Source of the DNA: Cupriavidus consociatus
GTDB lineage: Bacteria; Pseudomonadota; Gammaproteobacteria; Burkholderiales; Burkholderiaceae
Assembly: GCF_017814975.1 (NCBI RefSeq)
Contig: NZ_JAGIQA010000031.1
Span: forward strand, 34,815 to 98,814
DNA length: 64,000 nucleotides
Reading direction: 5' to 3'
Within the stretch, counting starts at the first letter, position 1. Each line of letters begins with the position of its first letter. Under the pieces are notes generated by a model. That model was given only the letters and a program-made list of their open reading frames with translations, was not told the origin of the DNA and ran no database searches. Shown one piece after another: positions 52,858 through 63,550 of this stretch. The position numbers and the translations under genes were made by a program.

Positions 52858-53925
52858 TTACAGTGCCGCCAACACCGCTTCACCCATCTCGCGGGTGCCG
52901 ACTTGCTTGCAGCCCGGCGTCAGGATGTCGCCGGTGCGGTAGCCCTGGGCCAGCACCTTCTTGACGGCATTCTCGATGCGGTCGGCCTGCTCGGCGCGGT
53001 TCAGCGAGTAGCGCAGCATCATCGCCGCCGACAGGATGGTGGCCAGCGGATTGGCCACGCCCTTGCCGGCGATGTCCGGCGCCGAGCCGTGCGACGGCTC
53101 GTACAGGCCCTTGTTGTTCGCATCGAGCGACGCCGACGGCAGCATGCCGATCGAGCCGGTCAGCATGGCGGCCTCGTCCGACAGGATGTCGCCGAACATA
53201 TTGCCGGTGACGATCACGTCGAAACTCTTGGGCGCCTTGACCAGCTGCATGGCCGCGTTGTCGACATACATGTGCGACAGCTCGACGTCCGGGTATTCCT
53301 TGCTGACATCGATCACGATGTCTTTCCAGAACTGGAAGGTCTCGAGCACGTTGGCCTTGTCGACGCTGCACAGCTTCTTGCCGCGCTTGGCCGCGGCCTG
53401 GAACGCCACATGCGCAATGCGGCGGATTTCCGGCTCGCTGTAGCGCATGGTGTCGAAGGCTTCGCGCTCGCCCTTGAACAGGCCGTCCGGCGCTTCGCGC
53501 AGGCCGCGCGGCTGCCCGAAGTAGATGTCGCCGTTCAGCTCGCGCACGATCAGGATGTCCAGTCCTGCGACCAGCTCGGGCTTCAGGCTCGAGGCGCCGG
53601 TCAGTTCCGGATAGCAGATCGCCGGACGGAAGTTGGCGAACAGCTGCAGGTGCTTGCGCAGGCCCAGGATGGCCTGCTCGGGGCGCAGCGCACGCTCCAG
53701 GCTGTCGTACTTCCAGTCGCCGACGGCGCCGAACAGGATGGCATCGGCCTCCTTGGCCAGCTTCAGCGTGTTCTCCGGCAGCGGATGGCCTTCGGCCTCG
53801 TAGCCGGCGCCACCCACGGGCGCGGTTTCCAGTTCAAACTTCTCGTCGAGCGCGTTCAGGACCTTGACGGCCTCCGCGACGATTTCGGGACCGATGCCGT
53901 CACCCGGCAGGACTGCGATCTTCAT
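52858..53925 (-). CDS. leuB: 3-isopropylmalate dehydrogenase
   Basis: NAD-dependent oxidation of 3-isopropylmalate in leucine synthesis. The 355 residues show IAVLPGDGIGPEIVAEAVKVL, the Arg-rich substrate site (LRPEQAILGLRKHLQLFANFRPA), and the Lys/Asp catalytic residues in DKANVLETFQFWKDI and VDNAAMQLV. NMFGDILSDEAAMLTGSIGMLPSASL and EPSHGSAPDIAGKGVANP complete the match. It lies 22 nt after leuD, followed by a terminator. Confidence 0.97.
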   Translation of the reverse strand: MKIAVLPGDGIGPEIVAEAVKVLNALDEKFELETAPVGGAGYEAEGHPLPENTLKLAKEADAILFGAVGDWKYDSLERALRPEQAILGLRKHLQLFANFRPAICYPELTGASSLKPELVAGLDILIVRELNGDIYFGQPRGLREAPDGLFKGEREAFDTMRYSEPEIRRIAHVAFQAAAKRGKKLCSVDKANVLETFQFWKDIVIDVSKEYPDVELSHMYVDNAAMQLVKAPKSFDVIVTGNMFGDILSDEAAMLTGSIGMLPSASLDANNKGLYEPSHGSAPDIAGKGVANPLATILSAAMMLRYSLNRAEQADRIENAVKKVLAQGYRTGDILTPGCKQVGTREMGEAVLAAL

Positions 53926-53947
53926 TGTTGTCTTCCTCGGTTGAGTC

Positions 53948-54598
53948 TTATCCGACCAGGCGGTTGTTCAGCCACGGCATCTTCGCCACGCGCTCGGCCT
54001 CAAAAGCCTTGATCTTGTCGGCATGGCGCAGGGTCAGGCCGATATCGTCGAAGCCATTCAGCATGCAGTACTTGCGGAACGGAGCAATGTCGAATTCATA
54101 GCCCTGGCCCGACGGCGTGAGCACCACCTGCTTGTCCAGGTCGATGGTCAGCTGGTAGCCGCTGAACGCATTGGTCTCGTTGAACAGTTGGTCGACCTGC
54201 TGCTCGCTCAGCACCACCGGCAGCAAGCCGTTCTTGTAGCAGTTGTTGAAGAAGATATCGGCAAAGCTGGGCGCAATCACGGCGCGGAAGCCGTATTGCG
54301 TCAGCGCCCACGGCGCGTGCTCGCGCGAGCTGCCGCAACCGAAGTTGCGGCGCGCCAGCAGGATCGACGCGCTCTGGTAGCGCTGCTGGTTCAGCACGAA
54401 GTCCGGGTTCAGCGGACGCTTGCTGTTGTCCATGCCGGGCTCGCCGACATCCTTGTAGCGCCACTCGTCGAACAGGTTGGGGCCGAACCCGGTGCGCTTG
54501 ATCGACTTCAGGAACTGCTTCGGGATGATGGCGTCGGTGTCGACGTTCTCGCGATCGAGCGGGGCCACGAGGCCGCTGTGTACAGTGAACTTGTCCAT
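53948..54598 (-). CDS. leuD: 3-isopropylmalate dehydratase small subunit
   Basis: Small subunit of isopropylmalate isomerase, pairing with LeuC. The 216 residues match the bacterial LeuD family (KFTVHSGLVAPLDRENVDTDAIIPKQFLKSI and NFGCGSSREHAPWALTQYGFRAVIAPSFADIFFNNCYKNGLLPV). It lies 10 nt after an entericidin-like gene and 22 nt before leuB. Confidence 0.97.
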   Translation of the reverse strand: MDKFTVHSGLVAPLDRENVDTDAIIPKQFLKSIKRTGFGPNLFDEWRYKDVGEPGMDNSKRPLNPDFVLNQQRYQSASILLARRNFGCGSSREHAPWALTQYGFRAVIAPSFADIFFNNCYKNGLLPVVLSEQQVDQLFNETNAFSGYQLTIDLDKQVVLTPSGQGYEFDIAPFRKYCMLNGFDDIGLTLRHADKIKAFEAERVAKMPWLNNRLVG

Positions 54599-54608
54599 GT
54601 CTCTTTCC

Positions 54609-54740
54609 TTACTTCTTGGCCGCGCGCTCGAGCGAGCTGCCGGCGGCCTGCGTGTCCTTGCCCAGTCCGGCCATGGTATTGCAGCCAGCCAGCTGCAGCA
54701 TGCCCAGGCATGCCAGCAATCCGATCAGGGTCCTTTTCAT
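54609..54740 (-). CDS. entericidin A/B-family small lipoprotein
   Basis: A 43-residue protein with a signal peptide and a lipobox (LQLAGC), so a lipid-modified Cys is expected at the N-terminus of the short mature part (CNTMAGLGKDTQAAGSSLERAAKK). The sequence pattern NTMAGLGKDTQAAGSSLE is that of entericidin EcnA/EcnB. It lies between leuC and leuD, 14 nt after the former, and is therefore part of the leucine operon. Known members are lipoproteins induced by stress; the function here is not known. Confidence 0.9.
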   Translation of the reverse strand: MKRTLIGLLACLGMLQLAGCNTMAGLGKDTQAAGSSLERAAKK

Positions 54741-54754
54741 CTGCCGCGCTCCGC

Positions 54755-56164
54755 TCAGCCCAGCTTGCGGATGTCGACGAAATGGCCTTCGATGGCGGCA
54801 GCGGCTGCCATCGCCGGGCTCACCAGATGGGTGCGGCCACCGGCGCCCTGACGGCCCTCGAAGTTGCGGTTCGAGGTCGACGCGCAGCGCTCGCCCGGAT
54901 CGAGGCGGTCGGCATTCATGGCCAGGCACATCGAGCAGCCCGGCTCGCGCCATTCAAAGCCGGCGGCCTTGAAGATCTTGTCCAGGCCTTCGCGCTCGGC
55001 TTGTTCCTTGACCAGGCCCGAACCCGGCACCACCAGCGCCAGTTTCACGTTCGAAGCGATCTTGCGGCCCAGCTTCTGCACCACCCACGCGGCGGCGCGC
55101 ATGTCTTCGATGCGGCTGTTGGTGCACGAGCCGATGAAGACCTTGTCGATGTTGATGCTTTCGACCGGCACGTTGGGCTGCAGGCCCATGTATTCCAGCG
55201 CGCGCTCCATGGCGTTGCGCTTGGTCGAGTCCTTTTCCTTCTCGGGATCCGGCACGCGGTCTTCGATGCTGATGACCATTTCCGGCGAAGTGCCCCAGGT
55301 CACTTGCGGGCGGATCTCTTCGGCACGCAGCTCGATAACCTGGTCGAATTTGGCGCCCGCATCCGAATGCAGCGTGCGCCAGTAGGCCACCGCCTGCTCC
55401 CACTCCACGCCCTGCGGCGCGTATGGGCGGCCCTTGACGTATTCCAGCGTGACGTCGTCCACTGCCACCAGGCCGGCGCGCGCGCCCGCCTCGATGGCCA
55501 TGTTGCAGACGGTCATGCGCCCTTCCATGGTCAGGTCGCGGATGGCCGAGCCGGCAAACTCGATGGTGTAGCCGGTGCCGCCGGCGGTACCGATCTTGCC
55601 GATGATGGCCAGCACGATGTCCTTGGCGGTGCAGCCGCGCGGCAGCTTGCCTTCCACCTTGACCAGCATGTTCTTTGCCTTCTTGCCCAGCAGCGTCTGC
55701 GTGGCCAGCACGTGCTCGACTTCCGAGGTGCCGATGCCGTGCGCCAGCGCGCCGAAGGCGCCGTGCGTGCTGGTATGCGAGTCGCCGCACACCACCGTCA
55801 TGCCCGGCAGCGTCGCGCCCTGCTCCGGCCCGATCACGTGCACGATGCCCTGGCGGTGGTCGGTCATCTTGAACTGGGTGATGCCGAAGCTGTCGCAGTT
55901 GGCATCGAGCGTATCGACCTGCAGCTTCGACACCGGATCGGCGATGCCCTGGCTGCGGTCGGTGGTCGGCACGTTGTGGTCGGACACGGCCAGGTTCGCG
56001 CTGATGCGCCATACCGGACGCTGCGCCATCTTCAGGCCCTCGAACGCCTGCGGGCTGGTCACTTCATGCAGCAGGTGGCGGTCGATGTAGAGCAGCGTGG
56101 TGCCGTCTTCCTCGACGTGGACGGTGTGGTCATCCCAGAGTTTGTCGTAGAGCGTCTTGGCCAT
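54755..56164 (-). CDS. leuC: 3-isopropylmalate dehydratase large subunit
   Basis: Large, iron-sulfur subunit of isopropylmalate isomerase. The 469 residues show KTLYDKLWDDHTV, CGDSHTSTHGAFGALAHGIGTSEVEHVLATQ, and the [4Fe-4S] ligand cysteines in FIGSCTNSRIEDMRAA and PGCSMCLAMNAD. The start is the ATG at 56164. It is the first gene of leuC-ecn-leuD-leuB. A possible promoter is at 56356-56384. Confidence 0.97.
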   Translation of the reverse strand: MAKTLYDKLWDDHTVHVEEDGTTLLYIDRHLLHEVTSPQAFEGLKMAQRPVWRISANLAVSDHNVPTTDRSQGIADPVSKLQVDTLDANCDSFGITQFKMTDHRQGIVHVIGPEQGATLPGMTVVCGDSHTSTHGAFGALAHGIGTSEVEHVLATQTLLGKKAKNMLVKVEGKLPRGCTAKDIVLAIIGKIGTAGGTGYTIEFAGSAIRDLTMEGRMTVCNMAIEAGARAGLVAVDDVTLEYVKGRPYAPQGVEWEQAVAYWRTLHSDAGAKFDQVIELRAEEIRPQVTWGTSPEMVISIEDRVPDPEKEKDSTKRNAMERALEYMGLQPNVPVESINIDKVFIGSCTNSRIEDMRAAAWVVQKLGRKIASNVKLALVVPGSGLVKEQAEREGLDKIFKAAGFEWREPGCSMCLAMNADRLDPGERCASTSNRNFEGRQGAGGRTHLVSPAMAAAAAIEGHFVDIRKLG

Positions 56165-56355
56165 GATGCGATGGCGGGCCGAATGACCGGTCCCTTGCAG
56201 GAGGGGTCCGCGGTGACCGCGCAGTAGTTTGCAGGGGTTTTTGTCCGCTTCGGGTCGCGGTGGCGAACACGGGCGTCGATTGCGATGATCGCGCCGGAAG
56301 CCGCCTGAAGCGAGCGTTATTTCAAGCGTTGCCGCAATGCTTGACTTGGCAATCG

Positions 56356-56384
56356 ATTATGCCACAGGGGGTAAGGGGATCAGC
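56356..56384 (-). promoter_or_regulatory. candidate promoter for leuC operon
   Basis: On the minus strand, CATAAT (56356-56361) with a weak GCTGAT -35 (56379-56384) and a 17-bp spacer. The predicted leader to leuC is about 180 nt. I saw no run of leucine codons or attenuator structure in that leader. Confidence 0.35.
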
Positions 56385-56477
56385 GCCCTGCCCGGCCGGG
56401 ACGGCGCCCGGAATGTAATGTGATTGGCGAAAGGGGGCTTTCGCGGATGGCGAAAAGGCCGGCGTGGTGCTGGTTTG

Positions 56478-56516
56478 CTCCCCTCTCCCGCGCGCGAGGG
56501 GCCGGGGTGAGGGCAG
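56478..56516 (-). repeat. REP-like palindromic element, copy A
   Basis: Contains CCCCTC-N10-GAGGGG followed by GCCGGGGTGAGGGC. Read on the minus strand it matches copy B (56619-56660) closely. The two are inverted and about 100 bp apart. Confidence 0.75.
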
Positions 56517-56618
56517 GCGCTGGCCGAAGCTTCCGGGTTGGATAAAACCACAGGCCTTGCGAAGGCCGCCATGCCAGAAAAAAAACGTTGGCCTCGCTTC
56601 TAGTGGTTCCTTGCTAGT

Positions 56619-56660
56619 CCACCCCTCACCCCAACCCTCTCCCCATGAGGGGAGAGGGAG
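56619..56660 (+). repeat. REP-like palindromic element, copy B
   Basis: CCCCTCACCCCAACCCTCTC followed by CCATGAGGGGAGAGGGAG. The inner part CCCTCTCCCC-AT-GAGGGGAGAGGG can fold as a hairpin. Elements of this type, with CCTCACCCCAACCCTCTCC, are dispersed in many beta- and gamma-proteobacterial genomes. With copy A it forms an inverted doublet. Confidence 0.8.
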
Positions 56661-56739
56661 AACACCTTGCTTAGGCTAGCTCTGGCGGCTTGGGCGCACC
56701 CAAAACCGCTCTCTCCTTCCGGGTTTTCGGGCGGCTTCG

Positions 56740-58228
<1,489 letters not shown>

Positions 58229-58232
<4 letters not shown>

Positions 58233-59512
58233 CGAGGAAGCTCCACGTGGGGACGGCTCGCGGGCAGCAGGCCCTGCGGACGCCACATCATCATCAGCAC
58301 CATCACCAGGCCGAAAATCAGCATGCGATATTCAGCAAAGCCACGCGCCACCTCGGGCAGCACGGTCAGCAGGATCGCCGCCAGGATCACGCCCAGCTGC
58401 GAGCCCATGCCCCCCAGCACCACCACGGCAAGGATCAGCGCCGATTCGATGAAGGTGAACGATTCCGGATTGACCAGCCCCTGGCGCGCCGCGAAAAAGG
58501 CGCCGCCGATGCCGGCGAACGATGCGCCCAGCGTGAATGCCGACAGCTTGATGCGGGTCGGGTTCAGGCCCAGCGAGCGGCACGCGATCTCGTCATCGCG
58601 CAGCGCTTCCCAGGCACGGCCCATCGGCATGCGGATCAGGCGGCCGGTGACGAACAGCGTGAAGCCCACCAGCAGCAGCGCCAGCAGGTACAGGAAGATC
58701 ACCATATGCTGGCCGCTGTAGTCCAGTCCAATCAGCTCATGGAAGGTCCTGGCACCCTCCACGCTCGCGCTGCGCGCCATCTCGATGCCGAACACGGACG
58801 GCTTCGGAATGCCCGAGACACCATCCGGGCCGCCAGTCAGGCTGGTCAGGTTGTTGGCCAGCAGGCGGATGATCTCGCCGAAGCCCAGCGTCACAATGGC
58901 GAGGTAGTCGCCGCGCAGCCGCAGCACCGGGAAGCCCAGCAGGAAGCCGAAGGTTGCCGACATCGCTGCGGCGATCGGCAGGCATTCCCAGAAGCCCAGC
59001 CCGAAATGCTGGTTCAGCAGCGCATAGGTATAGCCCCCGATCGCATAGAACCCGACGTAGCCCAGGTCGAGCAGGCCGGCATAGCCCACCACGATATTCA
59101 GGCCCAGCCCCAGGATCACGTAGATCAGCGCCAGCGTGGCCACGTCAACCGCGCCGCGCGAGCCGAAAAACGGCCATACCAGCCCAACCGCCAGCAGCAC
59201 CCAGATGGCCACGCGTTGCTGGCGCACACCGAGCTGCGGCACCGACGGCAGGCGCACGGCACTGCCGGCACGCGACAGCATCGGCTTGAACAGCTGGAAC
59301 AGGAACACCGCCGCCACGGCAATCCATACCGGACGCCAGTGCGGCTCGAGCACCACCTTGTAGCCCTCCAGCCTGAGCTGCAGGCCCAGGATGGGAATGG
59401 TCAGGATCGCGGTCATCACCGCCGCCGTGATCGCGTTCTTCAGCGATTGCCCCGGCGTCGTGCCGCGCACGACGGCCTTTCCCGCCGGCATTGCAGAAAC
59501 GTTGTTGGTCAT
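58229..59512 (-). CDS. livM: branched-chain amino-acid ABC transporter permease LivM
   Basis: Permease of the Liv importer with about ten membrane segments. The 427 residues show GYAGLLDLGYVGFYAIGGYTYALL in the first core segment and MGRAWEALRDDEIACRSLGLNPTRIKLSAFTLGASFAGIGGAFFA, the EAA-like cytoplasmic loop, later. The start at 59512 (MTNNVSAMPAG) was chosen over a slightly upstream ATG. It lies 14 nt after livH. Confidence 0.95.
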
Positions 59513-59526
59513 TGTCTCGCCCTCCC

Positions 59527-60453
59527 TCACACCTTCTCGACATCAGGCTTGCCCAGCAGCCCGGTCGGACGGAACAGCAGCACCAGCACCAGCAAGCTGA
59601 ATGCGACCACGTCCTTGTATTCGGCCGGCATGTAGCCCGAGGCGAAGGTTTCCGCCAGGCCCAGCAGCACGCCGCCAAGCATCGCGCCCGGGATGCTGCC
59701 GATGCCGCCCAGCACCGCGGCGGTAAAAGCCTTGATGCCGGCGATAAAGCCGATAAAGGGATTGAGCTTGCCGATGCTCAGCCCGATCAGCACGCCGCCG
59801 ACGGCGGCCAGCATCGCGCCCATCACGAAAGTGAACGAGATCACCTTGTTGGTATCGATGCCAAGCAAGTTGGCCATGCGCATGTCTTCGGCGCAGGCAC
59901 GGCAGGCGCGGCCCATGCGCGAACGGCCGATGAACAGCGTCAGCGCGATCATCATCACCAGCGTCACGCCGACGATCAGCAGGCGCGAATACGGCACGGT
60001 CACGGTGAAGTCGCCGCCCATCTGGAACTCGATGGCGCCCGAGATCAGCACCGGCACGGACACGTCGCGTGCGCCCTGCCCGATCTGGACATAGTTCTGC
60101 AGGAAGATCGACATGCCGATGGCAGAAATCAGCGGCACCAGCCGCGGACCGCCGCGCAAGGGCCGGTATGCCACCCGCTCGACCGCAAAGCCGTAGACGC
60201 CGGTGACCAGCACCGAGACCAGCAAGGCGGCGCCCAGCACCAGCGGCAGCGGGTAGCCTGCCTGGGCGCCGATCGCGGTGAGCGTGACCAGGCCGACATA
60301 GGCGCCGATCATGTAAATCTCGCCGTGCGCGAAATTGATCATGCCGATGATGCCGTAGACCATTGTGTAGCCGATGGCGATCAGCGCATAGATCGCACCC
60401 AGCGTCAGGCCGTTGACCAGCTGCTGGGTGAACTGTGGAAGGAATTCATTCAT
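59527..60453 (-). CDS. livH: branched-chain amino-acid ABC transporter permease LivH
   Basis: Second permease of the Liv importer. The 308 residues begin FLPQFTQQLVNGLTLGAIYALIAIGYTMVYGIIGMINFAHGE, the LivH signature, and contain RACRACAEDMRMANLLGIDTNKVISFTFVMGA. It follows livK by 85 nt, a gap that holds a GC-rich hairpin (60491-60517). Confidence 0.96.
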   Translation of the reverse strand: MNEFLPQFTQQLVNGLTLGAIYALIAIGYTMVYGIIGMINFAHGEIYMIGAYVGLVTLTAIGAQAGYPLPLVLGAALLVSVLVTGVYGFAVERVAYRPLRGGPRLVPLISAIGMSIFLQNYVQIGQGARDVSVPVLISGAIEFQMGGDFTVTVPYSRLLIVGVTLVMMIALTLFIGRSRMGRACRACAEDMRMANLLGIDTNKVISFTFVMGAMLAAVGGVLIGLSIGKLNPFIGFIAGIKAFTAAVLGGIGSIPGAMLGGVLLGLAETFASGYMPAEYKDVVAFSLLVLVLLFRPTGLLGKPDVEKV

Positions 60454-60490
60454 TGGGGAAGCCTCAGGAACTTGAAGCCCGATACCAGAA

Positions 60491-60517
60491 CGCCCCGCCC
60501 AGGGTACGGGCGGGGCG
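60491..60517 (-). terminator. hairpin between livK and livH (possible attenuator)
   Basis: CGCCCCGCCC / GGGCGGGGCG forms a 10-bp stem with a 7-nt loop, followed by a short TTC on the minus strand. It could reduce read-through from livK to livH-F so that the binding protein is made in excess. The weak T run makes full termination unlikely. Confidence 0.5.
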
Positions 60518-60538
60518 TGTGCGGGAGGGAGCGCCTGC

Positions 60539-61666
60539 TTAGTTGGCGGCGGTCTTGCTGGCGTCCTTGTGCCAGGTGTAGACCACGAACTTGAAGGACT
60601 TCAGGTCGCCCTTGTCGTCGTATTCGACCTTGCCGATCGGGGTGGTGAAGGCGTTCTTGTGCATGTACGCGGCGACCTTGGCCGGGTCGGTGCTCTTGGC
60701 GCCGGCGATGGCGTCGCCGATGATCTTGACGGCGGCGTAAGCCGGCATCTGGAACGGACCGTTGGCGTCACGCTTCTTGTCGGCGAATGCCTTCACCAGG
60801 CCAGCGTTGGCCGGATCGGCCGAGAAGTCGGCCGGCAGCGTCACCAGCATGCCTTCCGACGACGGGCCGGCGATCGCGGTCACGTCCTTGTTGCCAACGC
60901 CCTCGGGGCCCATGAAGGTCGCCTTCACGCCCTGCTCGCGCGCCTGGCGCAGCAGCAGGCCCATTTCGGGGTGGTAGCCGCCGAAGTAGACGAAGTCCAC
61001 GCCCTGCGACTTGAGCTTGGTGATGACGGCGGAGTAGTCCGAATCGCCGGCATTGATGCCCTCGAACACGGCCACCGGAATCTTGGCCGCTTCCAGGTCC
61101 TTCTTCACCGAGCTGGCGATGCCCTGGCCGTACGACTGCTTGTCGTGCAGCACGGCGACCTTCTTCGGCTTGATCTTGCCGATGATGTACTGGGCGGCCG
61201 CAGGGCCCTGCTGGTCGTCGCGGCCGATGGTGCGGAAGATGAACTTGCGCTTCTTGGCCTCGGTCAGCTGCGGCGCGGTGGCCGACGGCGTGACCATCAC
61301 AATGCCTTCGTTCTCGTAGATGTCCGAGGCCGGGATGGTCGAGCCCGAGCACACGTGGCCGATCACGTACTTGATGTTCTGGCTGACGATCTTGTTGGCC
61401 ACCGCGACGGCCTGCTTCGGTTCGCAGGCGTCGTCCATCATCACCACTTCGAACTTGTTGCCGCCGGCGCCGCCGGCTGCGTTGATCTGTTCGATGGCGG
61501 TCAGCGCACCGGCCTTGACCATGTCGCCGTACTGCGCCACCGAGCCGCTCATCGGGCCGGCAATCGCGATCTTCACGGTTTCGGCGTTGGCCGCGGCGCC
61601 AAAGGTGGCCAGCACGGCGGCCAGCGAAATGGACGTGATGCGGGACGTAAGACAGGACAGCGTCAT
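60539..61666 (-). CDS. livK: branched-chain amino-acid ABC transporter substrate-binding protein LivK/LivJ
   Basis: Periplasmic receptor that binds leucine, isoleucine and valine for the Liv importer. The 375 residues have a signal peptide ending near residue 28 (ATFGAAANA). The mature protein has VKIAIAGPMSGSVAQYGDMVKAGALTAIEQINAAGG and the ligand-site segments of type I periplasmic binding proteins. It is the first gene of the leftward livKHMGF operon. Confidence 0.95.
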   Translation of the reverse strand: MTLSCLTSRITSISLAAVLATFGAAANAETVKIAIAGPMSGSVAQYGDMVKAGALTAIEQINAAGGAGGNKFEVVMMDDACEPKQAVAVANKIVSQNIKYVIGHVCSGSTIPASDIYENEGIVMVTPSATAPQLTEAKKRKFIFRTIGRDDQQGPAAAQYIIGKIKPKKVAVLHDKQSYGQGIASSVKKDLEAAKIPVAVFEGINAGDSDYSAVITKLKSQGVDFVYFGGYHPEMGLLLRQAREQGVKATFMGPEGVGNKDVTAIAGPSSEGMLVTLPADFSADPANAGLVKAFADKKRDANGPFQMPAYAAVKIIGDAIAGAKSTDPAKVAAYMHKNAFTTPIGKVEYDDKGDLKSFKFVVYTWHKDASKTAAN

Positions 61667-62130
61667 CAGGAGCTCCTCGATTTATGTTTGGGTCATCCGG
61701 GCAGAAACGGAATGACCTGCGCAATCGAACAACACCCGCGGACAACAGAGATCGGAACGGCAGAAAGGCAGCCCGAGACGCGGAAGACGGGCCTGCGGAA
61801 AAGCTCAAGAGATGCGGGGCCCGGCATGTGTCAGTCCCGCTGTGTATGGGGACCAAGGTTCGGAAAGACAACGTTTGATGCGTTCTCTATTGCGCAAGCG
61901 ATTCGCCTGCCCCGCTTGCCGCACCGCATGCCGGAGGGATGGCCCGGCTGCCGTCGGCAAAGCAGCCCGCATTATAGGGTCAAATTCCCTGCGTTACGCG
62001 ACAATCGCACAATAAATGCGGAACCCCTTTGGGAAAACGCGACACAATTTTCCACTAATTGCGCCCCGGACCATTCGGGGTGCAATTTTCTGCCCTTGCC
62101 GGCGCTGCAACGCACAACGCGCGCCGCCGC
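61667..62130. other. intergenic region upstream of livK
   Basis: About 460 bp between livK and the gltA terminator, AT-richer near 61980-62060. It contains a perfect minus-strand TATAAT at 61971-61976. No gene was recognised, and the long leader (about 300 nt) has no obvious riboswitch. Confidence 0.5.
61971..61976 (-). promoter_or_regulatory. candidate -10 of the livK promoter
   Basis: TATAAT on the minus strand in the intergenic region upstream of livK. No good -35 hexamer is found at 16-18 bp, so an activator may be needed, or this is not the true start. Confidence 0.4.
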
Positions 62131-62163
62131 AGAAAAGACAAACGCCCCGGCGGGCCGGGGCGT
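62131..62163 (-). terminator. terminator after gltA
   Basis: Perfect 10-bp stem ACGCCCCGGC / GCCGGGGCGT with a 2-nt centre (the real loop is wider), followed by TTTGTCTTTT on the minus strand, about 40 nt after the gltA stop. Confidence 0.85.
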
Positions 62164-62205
62164 CTGCAATTGCTGCACTGCGCAGCGGATCGGGTGAGCT
62201 TGCGC

Positions 62206-63507
62206 TTAGCGCTTGGCCACGTCCGGCACGTCGCGCGTGGCGGCGCCGACGAACAGCTGGCGCGGACGGCCGATCTTGTATTCCGGATCGGTGATCATCT
62301 CTTCCCACTGCGAGATCCAGCCCGGGGTGCGGGCCAGCGCGAAGATGCAGGTGAACAGCGAGGTCGGGATGCCCAGCGCGCGCTGGACGATGCCCGAGTA
62401 GAAGTCGACGTTCGGGTACAGCTTGCGGCTGACGAAGTATTCGTCTTCCAGCGCGATCTTTTCCAGTTCCATGGCCAGCTTGAACAGCGGGTCGTTGTGC
62501 AGGCCCAGTTCGTTCAGCACTTCATGGCAGGTTTCGCGCATCAGCTTGGCGCGCGGATCGTAGTTCTTGTACACGCGGTGGCCAAAGCCCATCAGGCGCA
62601 CGCCCGAGTTCTTGTCCTTGACCTGCTTGATGAACTCGGGGATGTTGTCGACGCTGCCGATCTCTTCCAGCATCTTCAGCGCGGCTTCGTTGGCGCCGCC
62701 GTGGGCCGGGCCCCACAGGCAGGCCACGCCGGCGGCGATCGCTGCGAACGGGTTGGTGCCCGACGAACCGGCCAGGCGCACGGTCGAGGTCGACGCGTTC
62801 TGCTCGTGGTCGGCGTGCAGGATGAAGATGCGGTCGAGCGCGCGCTCCAGCACCGGGTTCACGGTGTACGGGGCGCACGGCGTCGCGAACAGCATGCGCA
62901 GGAAGTTGCCCGAGTAGGACAGGTCATTCTGCGGATAGATGTACGGCTGGCCGATGTTGTACTTGTACGCCATGGCGACCATGGTCGGCATCTTGGCGAT
63001 CAGGCGGATGGCCGAGATCTCGCGCTGGTGCGGATCGTCGATATCCATCGCGTCATGGTAGAACGCGCTCATGGCACCCACCAGGCCGGTCAGCACGGCC
63101 ATCGGGTGGGCATCGCGGCGGAAACCGCGCATGAAGAACTGCAGCTGCTCGTGAACCATGGTGTGGTTCATCACGTGGCCGACGAATTCTTCCTTCTGCT
63201 TGGCGTTGGGCAGTTCACCCTTGAGCAGCAGGTAGCTGGTCTCGAGGTGGTCGCACTTCTGCGCCAGCTGCTCGATCGGGTAGCCGCGGTACAGCAGTTC
63301 GCCCTTGTCGCCGTCGATATAGGTGATCTTGGAATTGCACGAAGCCGTCGACATGAAACCGGGGTCGTAGGTGAACTTACCGGTTTGTCCGTACAGCTTG
63401 CGAATGTCGATCACGTCCGGGCCAACGGTGCCCGTATAAATCGGCAGCTCAACGCTGGGGGAACCATCGGAGAACGATAGCGTGGCTTTCACATCGGACG
63501 GCGTCAT
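62206..63507 (-). CDS. gltA: citrate synthase
   Basis: Condenses oxaloacetate and acetyl-CoA, the entry step of the TCA cycle. The 433 residues fit the type II (hexameric, NADH-regulated) enzyme. The catalytic His residues are in ILHADHEQNASTSTVRLAGSSGTNP and LMGFGHRVYKNYDPRAKLMRE, and the aspartate lies in NVDFYSGIVQRALGIP. It is the last gene of the sdh-gltA cluster, 43 nt after sdhE, with a terminator downstream. Confidence 0.97.
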   Translation of the reverse strand: MTPSDVKATLSFSDGSPSVELPIYTGTVGPDVIDIRKLYGQTGKFTYDPGFMSTASCNSKITYIDGDKGELLYRGYPIEQLAQKCDHLETSYLLLKGELPNAKQKEEFVGHVMNHTMVHEQLQFFMRGFRRDAHPMAVLTGLVGAMSAFYHDAMDIDDPHQREISAIRLIAKMPTMVAMAYKYNIGQPYIYPQNDLSYSGNFLRMLFATPCAPYTVNPVLERALDRIFILHADHEQNASTSTVRLAGSSGTNPFAAIAAGVACLWGPAHGGANEAALKMLEEIGSVDNIPEFIKQVKDKNSGVRLMGFGHRVYKNYDPRAKLMRETCHEVLNELGLHNDPLFKLAMELEKIALEDEYFVSRKLYPNVDFYSGIVQRALGIPTSLFTCIFALARTPGWISQWEEMITDPEYKIGRPRQLFVGAATRDVPDVAKR

Positions 63508-63550
63508 GTCGGATCCTTCAAATGCTGTGAATAATAATGTTGACCAAAAC

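Noticed and set aside
52653..52883. A short minus-strand open frame between asd and leuB
   Set aside because: It overlaps the leuB terminator and the 3' end of leuB, has odd composition and no ribosome site.
56165..56360. Possible leucine attenuator ahead of leuC
   Set aside because: No short reading frame with consecutive leucine codons and no terminator/antiterminator pair was visible.
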